In this document: positions 45,501-58,287 of the stretch, in pieces | Position numbering within the stretch: the first letter of the stretch is position 1 | Layout: every line of letters starts with the position of its first letter | Assembly (NCBI GenBank): GCA_032718475.1 | Contig: JAUCBJ010008100.1 | Coordinates: 48,612-112,611, forward strand | Direction of reading: 5' to 3' | Source: Nemertoderma westbladi | Lineage: Eukaryota; Xenacoelomorpha; Nemertodermatida; Nemertodermatidae | Length of the DNA: 64,000 bases | The notes under the pieces: generated by a model | Told to the model about the DNA's origin: nothing | The model's input: only the letters and a program-made list of their open reading frames with translations | Database searches by the model: none | Program-made: the position numbers and the translations under genes

Positions 45501-48500
45501 GGAAAACAAGGTAAGTGAAAAACCCGTCTCTAGGAGAAAGGTAACACCAGTGTGTTATACAGACGATGGCGAAAGCCAGACTTCTCAAGGAGAGGATAGC
45601 GGGAAAGACACTGACAGATCTTATTACGTAAATAAAATGCCTAAAGATCAGGTAAGTAAATTCAAGTCTCGAACAAATGACAGGAGAGAACAGGTAAGAA
45701 AAACTCCTCCTACGTCTCCCAAGATAATTCAGGTGAGAAAGCCCGAAGAAAAGACAAGTGTACACAATGTTACTCAGAATAAGGTAAGTAACATCAAACC
45801 GAAATGTGCGCTATGTGATGGGACCCATCGCTTGAATATGTGTGATGAATTTCTAAAGAAATCATTAACTGAGAGACGTGAAGTCATGTGGGATAAGCGG
45901 TTGTGTTATAATTGCCTCAGACATGGACACCAACGGCGAACCTGTTACTCTGACACAAGATGTGCCAAGTGCGGTGCGAAACATCATATCTTGTTGCACA
46001 CGGAATTCGAGCGAAATAGTCCGAGTCAGGTAAGTGATTCCGAACTACATGTCCAATTCAGTGATGTGAACGACACTGATCAATCTGAGATGGAAGGATT
46101 CTATACAGACGAGTTCTCCGACGAAAACGAATCCTGTTACACAATAAATACCACAGTGTATCGAGCACTCACGTATGAAAAGGATACGGACAGCGACCTT
46201 ACCCTAACTACTTCTGATCAACAACCATTTTGGAAAGCGCCAACTTCCAATGTAGGGGTTAGAGAATTTCCTGTGGTACAGGTAAGGGTCCACGGACCAA
46301 AAAGGAGTTATGTAGTGAACGCCCTCCTTGACTCCGGTAGTACAGGAACATTCATCGACAAAGAGCTAGCCGAAGACATATTCGATGGACAACCCAAGTT
46401 CCGAACTAAGCTAAACATGTCAGGAATTATGCAAGTTTGGAAATCCACAGTAACAGCGGATTATTATGTAGGTGCGTTGTCCACCCCCCAGGACGAACTA
46501 GGAGAACATAGCATAAGGTCAGTGAAAATGGTGGCTATAAAGAACTTCGCTACTACTCAAGCAGACCTTTATAATTGGGACGAGGATGAGAGCATCCAAC
46601 ATCTTAAGATACCTCGATTCCAGACTGATTATCCTGGAGTGCAAATACTCATCGGCCAAAACGCACATGAGGCGCTCGAAACCTTGGAGAAACGACCTGC
46701 TCAACCGCAACCTCTACAAGTTTATGCGGGAAGAACTATTACCTAAAGATCAGGTATATCAAGCGCGAGAATGGGAAGTTGAGAACAGTGAGTTCGACGA
46801 TCCAACTGAGGGAACTCCATACTCCTCAGACAACGACGATATACATCAACTTTTTGATGAGGAGAATGCCATCGATCTCCTTAAAGAAAGCGAGACTTGG
46901 CAAAATCAAGTGAACTTATGTCAACTCCTTCTCCCATCTGAGCGAGACGACTATAACGACGAGCTTAATGACGTCATTGAACGTTATAATGCCAAGACTC
47001 GGGATGAACACGCCGTGAGATTCTTTACTCAAGAGGTCGTAGAGCCCAACTCCTACGATAAGGCCCTATCGGTGGAGGAAGAAAGAGCCAAGCAGATCCA
47101 AGCGACAACTACTCGTTTTCTTAAAGATCAAGGTAGATATGAGATCGGTCTTCCTTTCCGAAAGCGAGAACCAAAGTTCATTAACAACAGACCTTTGGCA
47201 GAGAAAAGAATTGCTCAACTACATCGACGCCTTACGGCAAATTCTTCAGCTAAAGAAATGTATAAAACACAGTTGAAGAAGTTTATTAGCAAGGGATATG
47301 CGGAGCTAGTACCGGAAGAAACACCCATAACTGAGAGAACGTATTATTTAACTCACCATTACGTTCCCAAACCCGGTAAACCCCATGAAGTACGAGTGGT
47401 GTTTGACGGTTCCGCCCTTTATATGGGCCAATCTCTTAATTCTGAATTGTTACCCGGACCCAACTTACTCCAATCCTTGTTGGGAATACTATTAAGATTA
47501 AGACAATACTCCATTGCTTTCGCCTCAGATATAGAAGGCATGTTCTTACAAGTCAAAGCGCTGGATAGGGATCGAGATAGTCTATGATTTTTGTGGTGGC
47601 CTGAAGGGGACCTCAATAAGAAACTGGTGGAGTACTGGATGACCATCCAAGCCTTTGGGATAATCTCAAGCCCTTCAAACGCCTGTTCCGTGGTGCGCAC
47701 CACTGCGGATGACAACCGAGACGCCTTCTCTAAAGAAGTGATCGACAATATCAAACGAGACATCTACATGGACGATAATCTGAAGTCCCTTCCATCCGTA
47801 GAAGAAGCCATTGAGGTCGCTAAAGGAACGGTAGAGTGCTTAAAAAGAGGTGGATTTCGATTAACTAAATTCACCAGCAACTCCCGTGAGTTTCTGGAGT
47901 CGATCCCGGTAGAAGATCGAGGAGCAAAGGACCTGGATCTAATAAAGGATGATCTCCCAGAAACTAAGACCCTTGGTTTGAAATGGGACACAGAAAGAGA
48001 TATCCTGTTTTTCCAACTAAAACAGCGAGATAATCCAGTTCGGACTAAACGGATTTGTTTAAGTATCCTGAGCACTTATTTCGATCCATTGGGATTTATT
48101 AGCCCAGTTATATTGATTGCTCGGAGTTTAGTACAACAAATGTGGCTTGAAAACCACTCATGGGATGATCCACTTAAGGGAGAATTATTAAAGAAGTGGA
48201 TGAAATGGGAAGATTCTCTACCAGCCATCGAAAACTTTATAATTTCCCGTTCATATTTTGGTCATGTTCTCCCTACGTATTCATATCAACTCCATGTGTT
48301 TGGAGACGCCAGCGATATGGGAATTGGTATAGTAGCCTACCTAAGGGTGGAAACTCCGGACGGAATTAAAGTCGCCTTGGTTACCTCTAAGGCATTAATA
48401 AACAACAAGTTGAAAGTTCCTCGAGCGGAGTTAAAAGCGGCTCTATACGCTACAGCCATCGGCCGGAATGTAACAGAACAGATCGACTATCCCCTGGAGA

Positions 48501-50650
48501 AAACTGTCTATTGGACCGACGCTTTACTCGTGTTGGAGTATATAACCAATGAAGTCTGTCAGTTCAGCGTCTTCGTTACCAACAGAGTAGCTATTATACT
48601 CAGTCGCACGACGATGGATCAATGGAGACATTGCCCCGGAACGATTAATCCAGCGGACATCGCTTCCAGGGGAGCAACTCCACAAGAACTGGTAGATACT
48701 CCAGACTGGTTAGGTGGACCCGACTTCCTCTACAAAGAAGAAGAAGAATGGCCTCCTCATCTTACTACAGCAGAAATTAGACAGGCCAAGGGAGCGGAGA
48801 AAGTCAAACCTAAAACTCAGGCTAGTAAATCGAAGTCATTCAAACCCACAGTGGATCTGTCTGTACTACATACTTCCGGAGACGACGCTTTGGATCAGAA
48901 ACCCACAGCCACAAATAAACCCATTGTGGAAATCCGTGATAAGGATTGGAAATCTGGCATACCTGACATCTCGCAAGGACTCTCACCTCTTCTGCAGAGA
49001 GCGATACATCACTACAGTTCTTGGAATCGGCTTTGTAAGGCCGTTACATATTTAAAGAGATGTTTTCACCATCACTACTCTGGGATGAAAACAAAGGGTG
49101 ATACCGCTCCAATCACATCAGTGCAGGTCCATGTTATTAAAGACATTCCCAAATATAAGGTACCCGACAAGTTTCTGAAGGAGAAGATCAGTTATCAGGA
49201 GCATGAAGAAACCAACAAACAGATACTGAGACTCTTACAATGCTATGAAGATTCCGATAAGTATTTCCTGTTGTTGAGAAATCCACAGATGCGCTTAAGG
49301 GATCATTTCTCTAGCACAATGATAGATGGGTTGATACGTGTTGGAGGAAGGTTAACGAATGCCCCATTATCCTTTGATACTAAGTTCCCCATACTCATTA
49401 GAAATCTTGAAATACAAGTCAAGATGATTGTAGATGTTCACAGCAAACTTTATCATGCTGGTAGAGAACGAGTTCTTAGCGAAATTCGAACTCGCTATTA
49501 TTTTTATAAACCCCGTAGAGCTCTGAACCAAGTTCTTAGGAACTGTATACCCTGTAGGAAAGCATTCAGTAGGCCTTTAACACAGAGAGAGGCAGAATTA
49601 CCTAGGGAACGATTAAGCTTTTATGAACCACCCTTTACTAATACCGGTGTGGATTTATTTGGCCCTATTGAAGTATATCGTGCTAGGACTATAGTCAAGA
49701 GATGGTGTGTAATCTTTGTTTGTATAACTTGTAGAGCCATCCACCTCGATATGGTGAACGATTTATCTACCAACAGCTTTCTATTAAGCTTACGACGACA
49801 GATCGCTCGCTTTGGCACTAGTAACACGATGAGATCTGATAAGGGAACAAACTTCATTGGTGCCAACAATGAAATTAAAGCTTACGTCAAAGATTGGAAC
49901 CAAAGACAGGTGGACGACCAACTACGAGTAACAGCGTCTAGTTGGACCTTCAACGCCGCCGACGCCCCTTGGTGGGGAGGAAGTTGGGAGAGATTAATAA
50001 GAAGCGTGAAGACAGCATTTCATTTTATAGTGCCTTGCCGCGCTTATCTCACCGACGAACTTTTGCGGACGTTAATGGAAGAAATCGCCGCCTATCTCAA
50101 CGAGAGACCGCTTATGCCAGTCTCATCGAGTCCCGATTCCCTGGAAGCGCTAACACCCGCGCACTTCCTACTGAAGAAACCTGTAGCCATGCTCCCACAA
50201 TCGGAAATCACAGACGGAGACGAATACTGCCGACAAACTTGGCAACTCATGCAGTTGTTATCCCGTCGTTTCGCTGACCATTTCGAAAAACATTATCTGC
50301 CCACGCTACAACTTCGAACTAAGTGGTTTGCGCAGCAAGAAAACGTTAGCGCTGGAGACATGGTTCTTATTGTGGATGTAGATCTTCCACGTAAGAGGTG
50401 GCAGACAGGTCGTATCATTGAGACTCACATCTCGGATGACGGTTTGGTGCGATCGGTAGAACTCGTCGTCATGCGACGTAACTTCAAGAAACCGGGAATT
50501 GTCTTCGAGACGCAGCAGCTCAATCGCCCGGTGGGACGTTTATGTTTACTGGAAAGAGACAGAGAACTCTCTGGAAACTATGGGAGACAAGATACTCTTC
50601 CCACGACCACCTCCCTAATCCAACAAACATCTAGGGACTCCCCAACTTAA
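42547..50650 (+). pseudogene. BEL/Pao gag-pol of element B, broken by three stops and a frameshift
   Basis: Domains in order: gag with an expanded Ala/Glu/Lys repeat (43,690-43,960); DUF1759-like core (from 44,950); three zinc knuckles (about 45,800-46,005); protease LLDSGSTG (Asp codon 46,330); RT with KPHEVRVVFDGSA and YMDD (47,765-47,776); RNase H with FGDASDMGIG (Asp 48,305), KVPRAELKAAL, YWTDALLVLEYI and NPADIASRG; integrase with an H2C2 finger (from 49,440) and core Asp 49,652, Asp 49,838 and Glu 49,988 in GGSWERLIRSVK; then DUF5641 and the end at 50,650. Lesions: TAA 42,997-42,999 (TAT in A), TGA 44,854-44,856 (AGA in A), a deletion with frame change at about 46,740 after the protease, and TGA 47,585-47,587 inside RT. 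The catalytic residues themselves are intact. Confidence 0.93.
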
Positions 50651-52303
50651 CAACGGCTGGAGTGGGTGTGTGACCATATTATTTTATATTTGTATTTGTT
50701 TTATTTTTATATTTATGTATGTATTATTATGTAATTTTATTTTAATCGTTTTATTTAATTTTATTTAGTAGTATGGTATTTTAGAGATTATTTAGTAGAT
50801 TAGTGCAATATATATTCGCGTTTATTATTTAATTACGTATATTATATATTTAGTGCGACGGCGAGAAATAATTATTTTTCTCTTTCCTTACTGCCCGTAT
50901 TACATTATCAATACGTGACTACAGTAAGATGAAATATCCGTACTTATTAAAGTACAATAAAGCCACTACTATATTCAAGTATTATTGGTAGGCAGAGTAT
51001 TAGGAATGCAAAGTTCAGATCCTCGTGTCTCGGCTAAACCAAGCTCTGGGTAGACCTTGGAAACGACTTGCCTCTTCACACTGACATTGCTTCGTGCGAT
51101 ATTGCTCTCATACCGTATATTAAATAATACATATAGTAGCGTGATGTCCCTTTAACAGTAGCGTATAACGCAAAATAAATCTGTTAAACCCTTTGACCAT
51201 CTGTAATTCTAGTCGATTAAGATATCGCGGCACCCACCGATATACTTGAAAGACAAATTTCTAGAATCAATGGTTAACGTCCCCAGACAAGTTCTGGAAT
51301 AAACTGGTGCCCATCCTAAATATTAATTATTAATATTTACAAAAATCTGTCAAATATCAGATCCTTTAAAATTCTAGTCGATTAAGATATCGTAGCACTT
51401 ACCGATACTCTTAAAAGGACAAAATTCCTAGAATCAAGGATCCCAGTCCCCAGACACGTTCTGGAATAAAATTGTGTCTATTTAACATTAAATAATAAAA
51501 TTTACGGGAATAAATTTAAATTCAGATATTTCAATGAATTTAATAAATTGTCATTTTATACAATTTATAACATTCCCAAAATTCCATTAATTAATAGATC
51601 ATGGGAGCGGAGATTCACTCTATTAAGTGTATTTGTGTGCGAGAATCTCCAATGTATAGTCAATAGCCGATAAAATTCATAGAATCATGTATAAAGGGGA
51701 TATTGACCATTAAAGAATTACTATTAAATAGCATCCCAGATCTGTATGCATGAGAATTACCCTAATTCTACCGCTAGCTTTCCATAATGTCACCATGGCA
51801 ACAACCACGCTAGAATTAGAAGTGAGTTAAAAGAACAATAGAAAGCATGCCCCATTGAATAGCATAGGGAATAAATAGCGCACTGCTAGTATCTAAAGAT
51901 ACATAATAACAACGTGACATTCTGGAAGGCACTTGACTAACGGACAAATGACCCGAATGTGTGATAGAATGTGTACAATTTGTGACAGTTACGTGGAATT
52001 TGTGCGTTTGTAGGTGAATGTTACTACTAAGGTGTGTTTACAGTAGCGAGTCGCAATTGTGAAAGTAACCCTAACTCTCCAGTAAGAACCTGAAGTATAT
52101 CTAAGCCTTTGGGACGGACGGTGGAGTGGCTCGTGCTGGTTGTTGTAGTCGTTGTGCAGCTACGACGTTGGCGATAGGCACATCGGCGAAAGTACACCAG
52201 CGCTGAGGATCTCGCACTGTCCGGGGGCAGAGAGGGGTAGGCAGCGACGCCCGCTCGCCTGAATATAAACTCATTATAATATGGATAAACTTATATAGCA
52301 AAT
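50651..52303 (+). other. Non-coding spacer between pol and third ORF (element B)
   Basis: It is collinear with 36,743-38,379 of A, including the duplicated ATTCTAGTCGATTAAG blocks. No ORF is conserved. The conservation of the whole 1.6 kb between two subfamilies shows it is a genuine part of the element, not a later insertion. Confidence 0.65.
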
Positions 52304-53813
52304 ATGATTGAGTTGATAGAAGATGATCTTGGTATCAGGGAGCGATATACTCTACCTTTACAAGCGTTTGTCGATATCTTGATACGCGGCAACGCTAGTC
52401 CAACTGCTGCGGAGGACGATGGTCGTTATATCGAACCGCCAATGTCCCAAGAGCAGCTCACGCGTGAGTTGGACTATAGAAAATTCACCGCTCGCTATAC
52501 GCATCGTAATGGTACGTATGTGGACTTCTTAACTACTGGTCATCCTATCGACCTACACGATACGGACGATATAGACACCGAAAGGGAAATGATTTTATTT
52601 AAATATCATACCCAGCGGAAGCGGAACGATAAATTGAGACTCGAACACGAAAATTCTATTCGAAACCGACTCGAAAGTGCAGATGTCGAAGAGCCGGATA
52701 AACGCAGCGACTCCACCAAATACCTGGAATTCTTGAGAGAAACCTATCTCGATATTACCGGTCAACAGAATCTAGAAACTCTATATCCTCAAGGTATACA
52801 TCATGACCGCATGGTAGAACTCAAACGGTTCTATTCCACTATGATGTATCTTACCGCCGATCGACCGCTACCTGTTGTACTGGATAGCTTCGAACGGATG
52901 GAAGAATATTGTAAGCTGGAGAAAGATCACTCGCGTTTCCCCTACAAGACGTGCGTTTTTGGTATGCCCAAGACCCAACCAACAAACGGAAAGACATAAA
53001 CATCCGCGGAGACGTTGCACTAAACACGGTTTTACTCGCTATACTTGCGGGAGTTTCGAGCGAAATTTGTTTAACGTATCACCTACGCTCGTTCGACTCA
53101 GACGATCCTTAAATAAACCAATGATCAGAGTTTCGGAATACTCGATCAGATCTCCTCATTCCCTAGTGAGACCTCAGACTCTTGATCCTATTAGTATGAC
53201 GGATCCTCCCGAGCTGTACTCACTGCTCAAAGATCTAGTGTTACCTGAACGATTAGTCGGTGGCACCCCAGTTGTGGGCTTCTTAGATATTAGCCCATCC
53301 TACCTAGCCGGATTGGGACGCGGACATTTAATATCGCCGTTTAACCCTTACCATCGTCCCGGCTTAACACGATATAACCTGTCACCAAAGTGGCGGAGAA
53401 CGTTGTACCAAACGAGTTAAACGCTATTCTACAAAGATCAGAAAGGAAACCTGCGTTTGTTCAGATAAACGTAAGTTGTAACAGCAAGTCCAAGCGATAA
53501 ACGAATTGTCTTTATCTCAGTTCGATTGTGAAATCCAGAATCTCTAAGAAGATATCGAACTTAGACAACCCCATTCTCTGCGAGAGTTTTTGGATGAACG
53601 TATCCAGCTACGAGCGGAGGAAAATCAGCTCGAGGAGAAGCATATCGAAACGGCGGATACCCCGACCATAATCCTCCACCTTCTGATGCAATCATATTGC
53701 ACCCTTCACCCAGGATTTATAGCCCCCCTAGTAAAGTGGCTTGCCCCAAAGAGAAAAGGACTCTTGCTAGCCTCAAAAGGCTGCGTAAACGCCGTCCGCG
53801 TAAGAAAGACTAA
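52304..53813 (+). pseudogene. Third coding-like region of element B in the env position (family unknown)
   Basis: An open 231-codon frame at 52,304-52,999 starts MIELIEDDLGIRERYTLPL. It is acidic-to-basic, mostly helical, with no signal peptide and no membrane segment. After a 21-bp deletion (relative to A) next to the KTCVF motif, coding character continues in other frames: RRRCTKHGFTRYTC, then DPPELYSLLKDLVLPE and GFLDISPSYL (53,101-53,420), then a coiled-coil-like EFLDERIQLRAEENQLEEK (53,575-53,650), and finally a Pro-rich and Lys/Arg-rich tail ending RKKD-stop at 53,811-53,813. It lies where an env ORF would be, but the lack of membrane features argues against env. Cys pairs plus a basic tail suggest a nucleic-acid-binding protein; that is inference. 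At least two frame changes are present. Confidence 0.5.
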
Positions 53814-53891
53814 CTGTTTAGAGTATTTTTATATTTTAGAAACTGTGATTTGTTATATTTTATAGACTTAAATCCCATTTTCTGGGAGCGG

Positions 53892-55053
53892 TGTAAAAGC
53901 TTTTGAGTCATTAACCGGTTATTTTCCCTTAAAGTACTCTGTAGTTGGTTTACCAGGCATAAAAAGGCCGTGTCCTTGCTGTACTGGTGTTTTAGAGGAC
54001 ATAAAAGTCATTTCTTCTGTATTCGTACTTTAGAGGACATAATCCGCAATCTCGTGACGCGATAAGCTAGATACTCTTGAAAACAGTGTCGCTACCATGA
54101 CGACGGCTAGCAGCTGATATTGCCATTGCCACGTCGACATTTCTTTGTTTCTTTGTTCTCTCGTTGTTTGGTTGACCAATCAGAGCGTTTTTTGTCTCTG
54201 TGTTGGAGGTGTATACAGAACTCAGTAGTTCAGTGTTATGTTTTTGCCCAGAGCCTAAGAACATCGGCTTTTGGCACCTCCGTATATCAGCATTCTTTAG
54301 CTTTACATTAGTAGGCTTAATTATAGAACGTATATCTGTTATCTAACCAAACCAATCTTATCATACATATCTATGCAATTCATATCTTACATTACTGCTT
54401 TTGCTGTCGGTTATTCATTATATTTGCTGATGAAATATTATATCGGAATACTGATCAATAGTCAGACACCCCACCTTCTTGATATACTAAAGGTTAGAGA
54501 GACCGGTTACGTATAAACGATTGTGACCTATGTTGAGTGGTTTGAAGTGAATCTAATGCTATTTCATATGCCCGACATAAATTGTCTGTTGCTCTCTTTA
54601 TACGTGACTAAATTTAGTGAAGGTCGGCAGATTAGTGTGCAGTATTGTGCAGCATTGTGTATGATTGTAACTGATAACAAAGCATCTCCTAAAGAATGCG
54701 CCATATACGTCAATCTATAGCCTTTTCGTTGTGTCTAGTTTAAGTCATAACTCTGTTTACATATTTAGAGCGCCACGTCCTAAAGGAACTGTTAATATTT
54801 CCCGAAAGTGAATAATATTTGTCAGAGATTATATATTACGATCAGTCGAATAATACAGTAGGCTTACACCATCAATCATTAAGCTCCGAACTCAGTCTCC
54901 CGGGTATATCCAACGGGTGAATGATTGCGCATAGACTGGCTTCGGCTAATGTAGTGTATCAAATACTCGTCATAAAGCTAAAGAATATATATCATCTAAA
55001 AGACATCCTAATTTGGCAGGTTAAACAGTCAAGGGTCTTCAAAAGCACAAACA
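53892..55053 (+). repeat. 3' LTR of element B (LTR3)
   Basis: It is 1,162 bp, preceded by the purine-rich GGGAGCGG (candidate plus-strand primer tract). It carries a 6-bp duplication (TTGCCA) relative to LTR2 at about 54,120-54,131. It ends AAAGCACAAACA, followed directly by GACGA and the rest of element A. Confidence 0.92.
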
Positions 55054-55766
55054 GACGATCCTTAAATAAACCAATGATCAGAGTTTCGGAATACTCGATC
55101 AGAACTCCTCATTCCCTAGTGAGACTTCAGACTCTTGATCCTATTAGTATGACGGATCCTCCCGAGCTGTACTCACTGCTCAAAGATCTAGTGTTACCTG
55201 AACAATTAGTCGGTGGCACCCCAGTTGTGGGCTTCCTAGATATTAGCCCATTCTACCTAACCGGATTGGGACGCGGACATTTAATATCGCCGTTTAACCC
55301 TTACCATCGTCCCGGCTTAACACGATATAACCTGTCACCAAAGTGGCGGAGAACGTTGTACCAAACGAGTTAAACGCTATTCTACAAAGATCAGAAAGGA
55401 AACCTGCGTTTGTTCAGATAAACGTAAGTTGTAACAGCAAGTCCAAGCGATAAACGAATTGTCTTTATCTCAGTTCGATTGTGAAATCCAGAATCTCTAA
55501 GAAGATATCGAACTTAGGCAACCCCATTCTCTGCGAGAGTTTTTGGATGAACGTATCCAGCTACGAGCGGAGGAAAATCAGCTCGAGGAGAAGCATATCG
55601 AAACGGCGGATACCCCGACCATAATCCTACACCTTCTGATGCAATCATATTGCACCCTTCACCCAGGATTTATAACCCTCCTAGTAAAGTGGCTCGCCCC
55701 AAAGAGAAAAGGACTCTTGCTAGCCTCAAAAAACTGCGTAAACGCCGTCTGCGTAAGAAAGACTAA
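55054..55766 (+). pseudogene. Third coding-like region of element A, 3' half
   Basis: This continuation of 38,380-39,200 follows the B insertion (the first five bases are the GACGA duplication). It is almost identical to 53,101-53,813 of B. The differences I could see in the 55,054-55,373 part mostly change amino acids, so there is no sign of recent constraint. It ends in the same basic RKKD-stop. Confidence 0.55.
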
Positions 55767-55844
55767 CGGTTTAGAGTATCTTTATATTTTAGAAACTGTG
55801 ATTTGTTATATTTTATAGACTTAAATCCCATTTTCTGGGAGCGG

Positions 55845-56989
55845 TGTAAAAGCTTTTGCGTAATTAGCCGGTTATTTTCCCCGTAAAGTACTCTGTGGTT
55901 GGTTTACCAGGCATAAAAAGGCCGTGTCCTTGCTGTACTGGTGTTTTAGAGGACATAAAAGCCATTTCTTCTGTATTTGTTCTTTAGAGGACATAATCCG
56001 CAATTTCGTGACGCAATAAGCTAGATACTCTTGAAAACAGTGTCGCTACCATGACGACGGCTAACAGCTGATATTGCCACGTCGACATTTCTTTGTTTCT
56101 TTGTTCTCTCGTTGTTCAGTCGACCAATCAGAGCGTTTTTTGTCTCTGTGTTGGAGGTGGATACAGAAACTCAGGAATTCAGTGTTATGTTTTTGCCCAG
56201 AGCCTAAGAACACCGGCTTTTGGCACCTCCGTGTTTCAGTCTTTAGCTTAACATTAGTAGGCTTAATTATAGAACGTATATCTGTTATCAATGCTTACTT
56301 AACATATCATACATATCTTACTTAACATTACTGCTTTGCTGTCGGTTATTCATTATATTTGGTGATGGAATATTATATTCGGAATACTGATAAACAATCA
56401 GACACCCCAATCTTCTTGATATACTAAAGGTTAGAGAGACCGGTTACATATAAACGATTGCGACTTATGTTAAGTGGTTTGAAGTGAATCTAATGCTATT
56501 TTATAGGCCCTACATGTATTGTCTGTTATTCTCTTTGTATGTGACTAAAATTAGTGAAGGTCGGCAGATTGGTGTGCAGCATTGTGCAGCATTGTGTATG
56601 ATTGTAACTGATAACAAAGCATCTCCTAAAGAATGCGCCATATACGTTAATCTATAGCCATTCCGTTGTGTCTAGTTTAAGTCATAACTCTGTTTACATA
56701 TTTAGAGCGCCACGTCCTAAAGGAACTGTTAATATTTCCCGAAAGTGAATAATATTTGTCAGAGATTATATATTACGATCAGTCGAATAATACAGTAGGC
56801 TTACACCATCAATCATTAAGCTTCCGAATTCAGTCTCCCGGGTATATCCAGCGGGTGAATGATTGCGCATAGACTGGCTTCGGCTAATGTAGTGTATCAA
56901 ATACTCGTCATAGGCTAAAGACTATCTATCATCTAAAAGACATCCTAATTTGGCAGGTTAAACTGTCAAAGGTCTTAAAAGCGCAAACA
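55845..56989 (+). repeat. 3' LTR of element A (LTR4)
   Basis: It is 1,145 bp, preceded by GGGAGCGG. It matches LTR1 rather than the adjacent LTR3 at subfamily-diagnostic bases, which is what identifies the nesting. It ends GCGCAAACA at 56,989, followed by the CCCCT duplication and E2. Confidence 0.92.
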
Positions 56990-58214
56990 CCCCTCGACGG
57001 ACACGGCGGACAAAAAACCGTCATTTTTTCATCAATTTTAAAAATTTTTTGAAAGGCGCTCTACAGTGGCTCGAAAAAACCCTAGGTTATTGCTTAACCG
57101 ACGCCGGGATACGATAGAAGGGATTAATTAGTGAATTCGTTTTTTTTTTCAAAAAAGATTACCACGCCTTTTTCCCGAAATTGTCCGTCAAAGTTGAAAA
57201 AACGGACAAAATGGCTTTGCGGGATCCACTCTAACTCGGCTAATATTAATCGTACGGGGACGAAAGTAACGCCGCTGGAAAGGGGAAGAGTGGTACTACC
57301 TTTGTATCGAATGGGGGTACGATATTTATTAAAATTTCGGGTGGAAAAAGGGGCCGTAACTTTGTCCGTTTTTTCCATCTTTTTTACATAATTAATATTT
57401 CCAAAATTTTTAATTCGACAACGCTAGTAGGAATCTGCCAATTCTTTTTCGGAAAGCGTAGAAGACCACAGGGGCTACATTCCTATCGAATGGGGGTACA
57501 AAAAATATGTAGGCAAAGGGGTCCAAAAAGGGCCAGAAAATAATAAAAAGTTTATAACTAACAACTTTTTTATTTTTGACTCTAGAAGGTTAAAGTACAT
57601 TTTATACTTTTAATATCGATACGGGGAATCCAAATATTCGATTGGTTTTGCCGTGCAAATGATATTAAAAAAATGAGGGCCCAAATTAAAATTTCACGCT
57701 TCAAACTCGCTTCGCGGGAACTCGTCTAGCTCGAAAAAGACATAAGGTCTGGGAGACTTATTTAAACAGTCTTATAGAGCGTCAAATTATCTATCTTTCA
57801 ACGGTAGTTACAGCGCCATAGCTACCGGTATTATATAACTGGAGCGGCAGACGATCGTGTGAAATATACTACTTATAAAAAAGGGACGAAAAAATTTTTT
57901 TTTAATAAATCGCCATTACATTATAATTTAACTTTTTGCGACAAAAGTTCCTGTAAAATGTAGCAAATTAACTCCACTATCTTTTTCCTTAACATTAATA
58001 ATTAAAATAACGAGTTTTAAGGGTCGAAAAATATCGTGTAATTTTGGCCCTTTTTTTCATTTTTTTTGGGGCCAAAAATACCCCCTCTCAAAAGATAGAA
58101 AAAAAAATTACGGCAAAGAATATACCAATTTTATTGAATTTGGAGCACCAGAACCGAAGTTAGAGCGAATTTAGTCAAAAATTAAAAATATTTTTTTTGC
58201 AAAAAAATAACAAT

Positions 58215-58287
58215 GGTCAATATTGGGTTTCGAACCCACGAACTTAGGTATCGTTAACGTGATTGTTAACCACTAGACTACGTGACC
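58215..58287 (-). other. tRNA-like sequence (73 nt) in element E2
   Basis: This is the best-formed of the three: T-arm GGG-TTCGAAA-CCC, B-box-like GGTTCGAAACC, A-box-like TAGTCTAGTGG, and GGTCA/TGACC acceptor pairs. The anticodon arm is still not canonical. Confidence 0.65.

Larger units (their letters stand above)
39201..55053 (+). mobile_element. BEL/Pao LTR retrotransposon B (full length, inactive), nested in A
   Basis: LTR2 (39,201-40,356) and LTR3 (53,892-55,053) enclose 13.5 kb with gag, protease, RT, RNase H, integrase and the third coding-like region. The target duplication GACGA lies at 39,196-39,200 and 55,054-55,058. B's own internal copy of that site (53,096-53,110, ACTCAGACGATCC) shows the unbroken sequence. 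At 15.85 kb it is long for a BEL/Pao element, owing to a 2.2-kb leader, a 1.6-kb spacer and the extra region. It carries three in-frame stops and one frameshift in gag-pol. Confidence 0.93.
28676..56989 (+). mobile_element. BEL/Pao LTR retrotransposon A (outer, non-autonomous), interrupted by element B
   Basis: LTR1 (28,676-29,814) and LTR4 (55,845-56,989) pair: they share subfamily-specific bases such as GTAATTAGCC and TTTCCCCGTAAAG that LTR2 and LTR3 lack. The target duplication CCCCT lies at 28,671-28,675 and 56,990-56,994, and E1 provides the empty site. Without element B it is about 12.46 kb. Order: LTR, leader, gag-protease ORF (32,075-36,742), 1.6 kb non-coding, third coding-like region (38,380-39,200 continuing at 55,059-55,766), a short purine tract GGGAGCGG, LTR. 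RT, most of RNase H and integrase are deleted, so it depended on a helper such as element B's family. Confidence 0.92.

Noticed and set aside
28676-56989. Four LTRs as a tandem array produced by unequal recombination
   Set aside because: LTR pairing by diagnostic bases and the separate CCCCT and GACGA duplications require a nested insertion instead.
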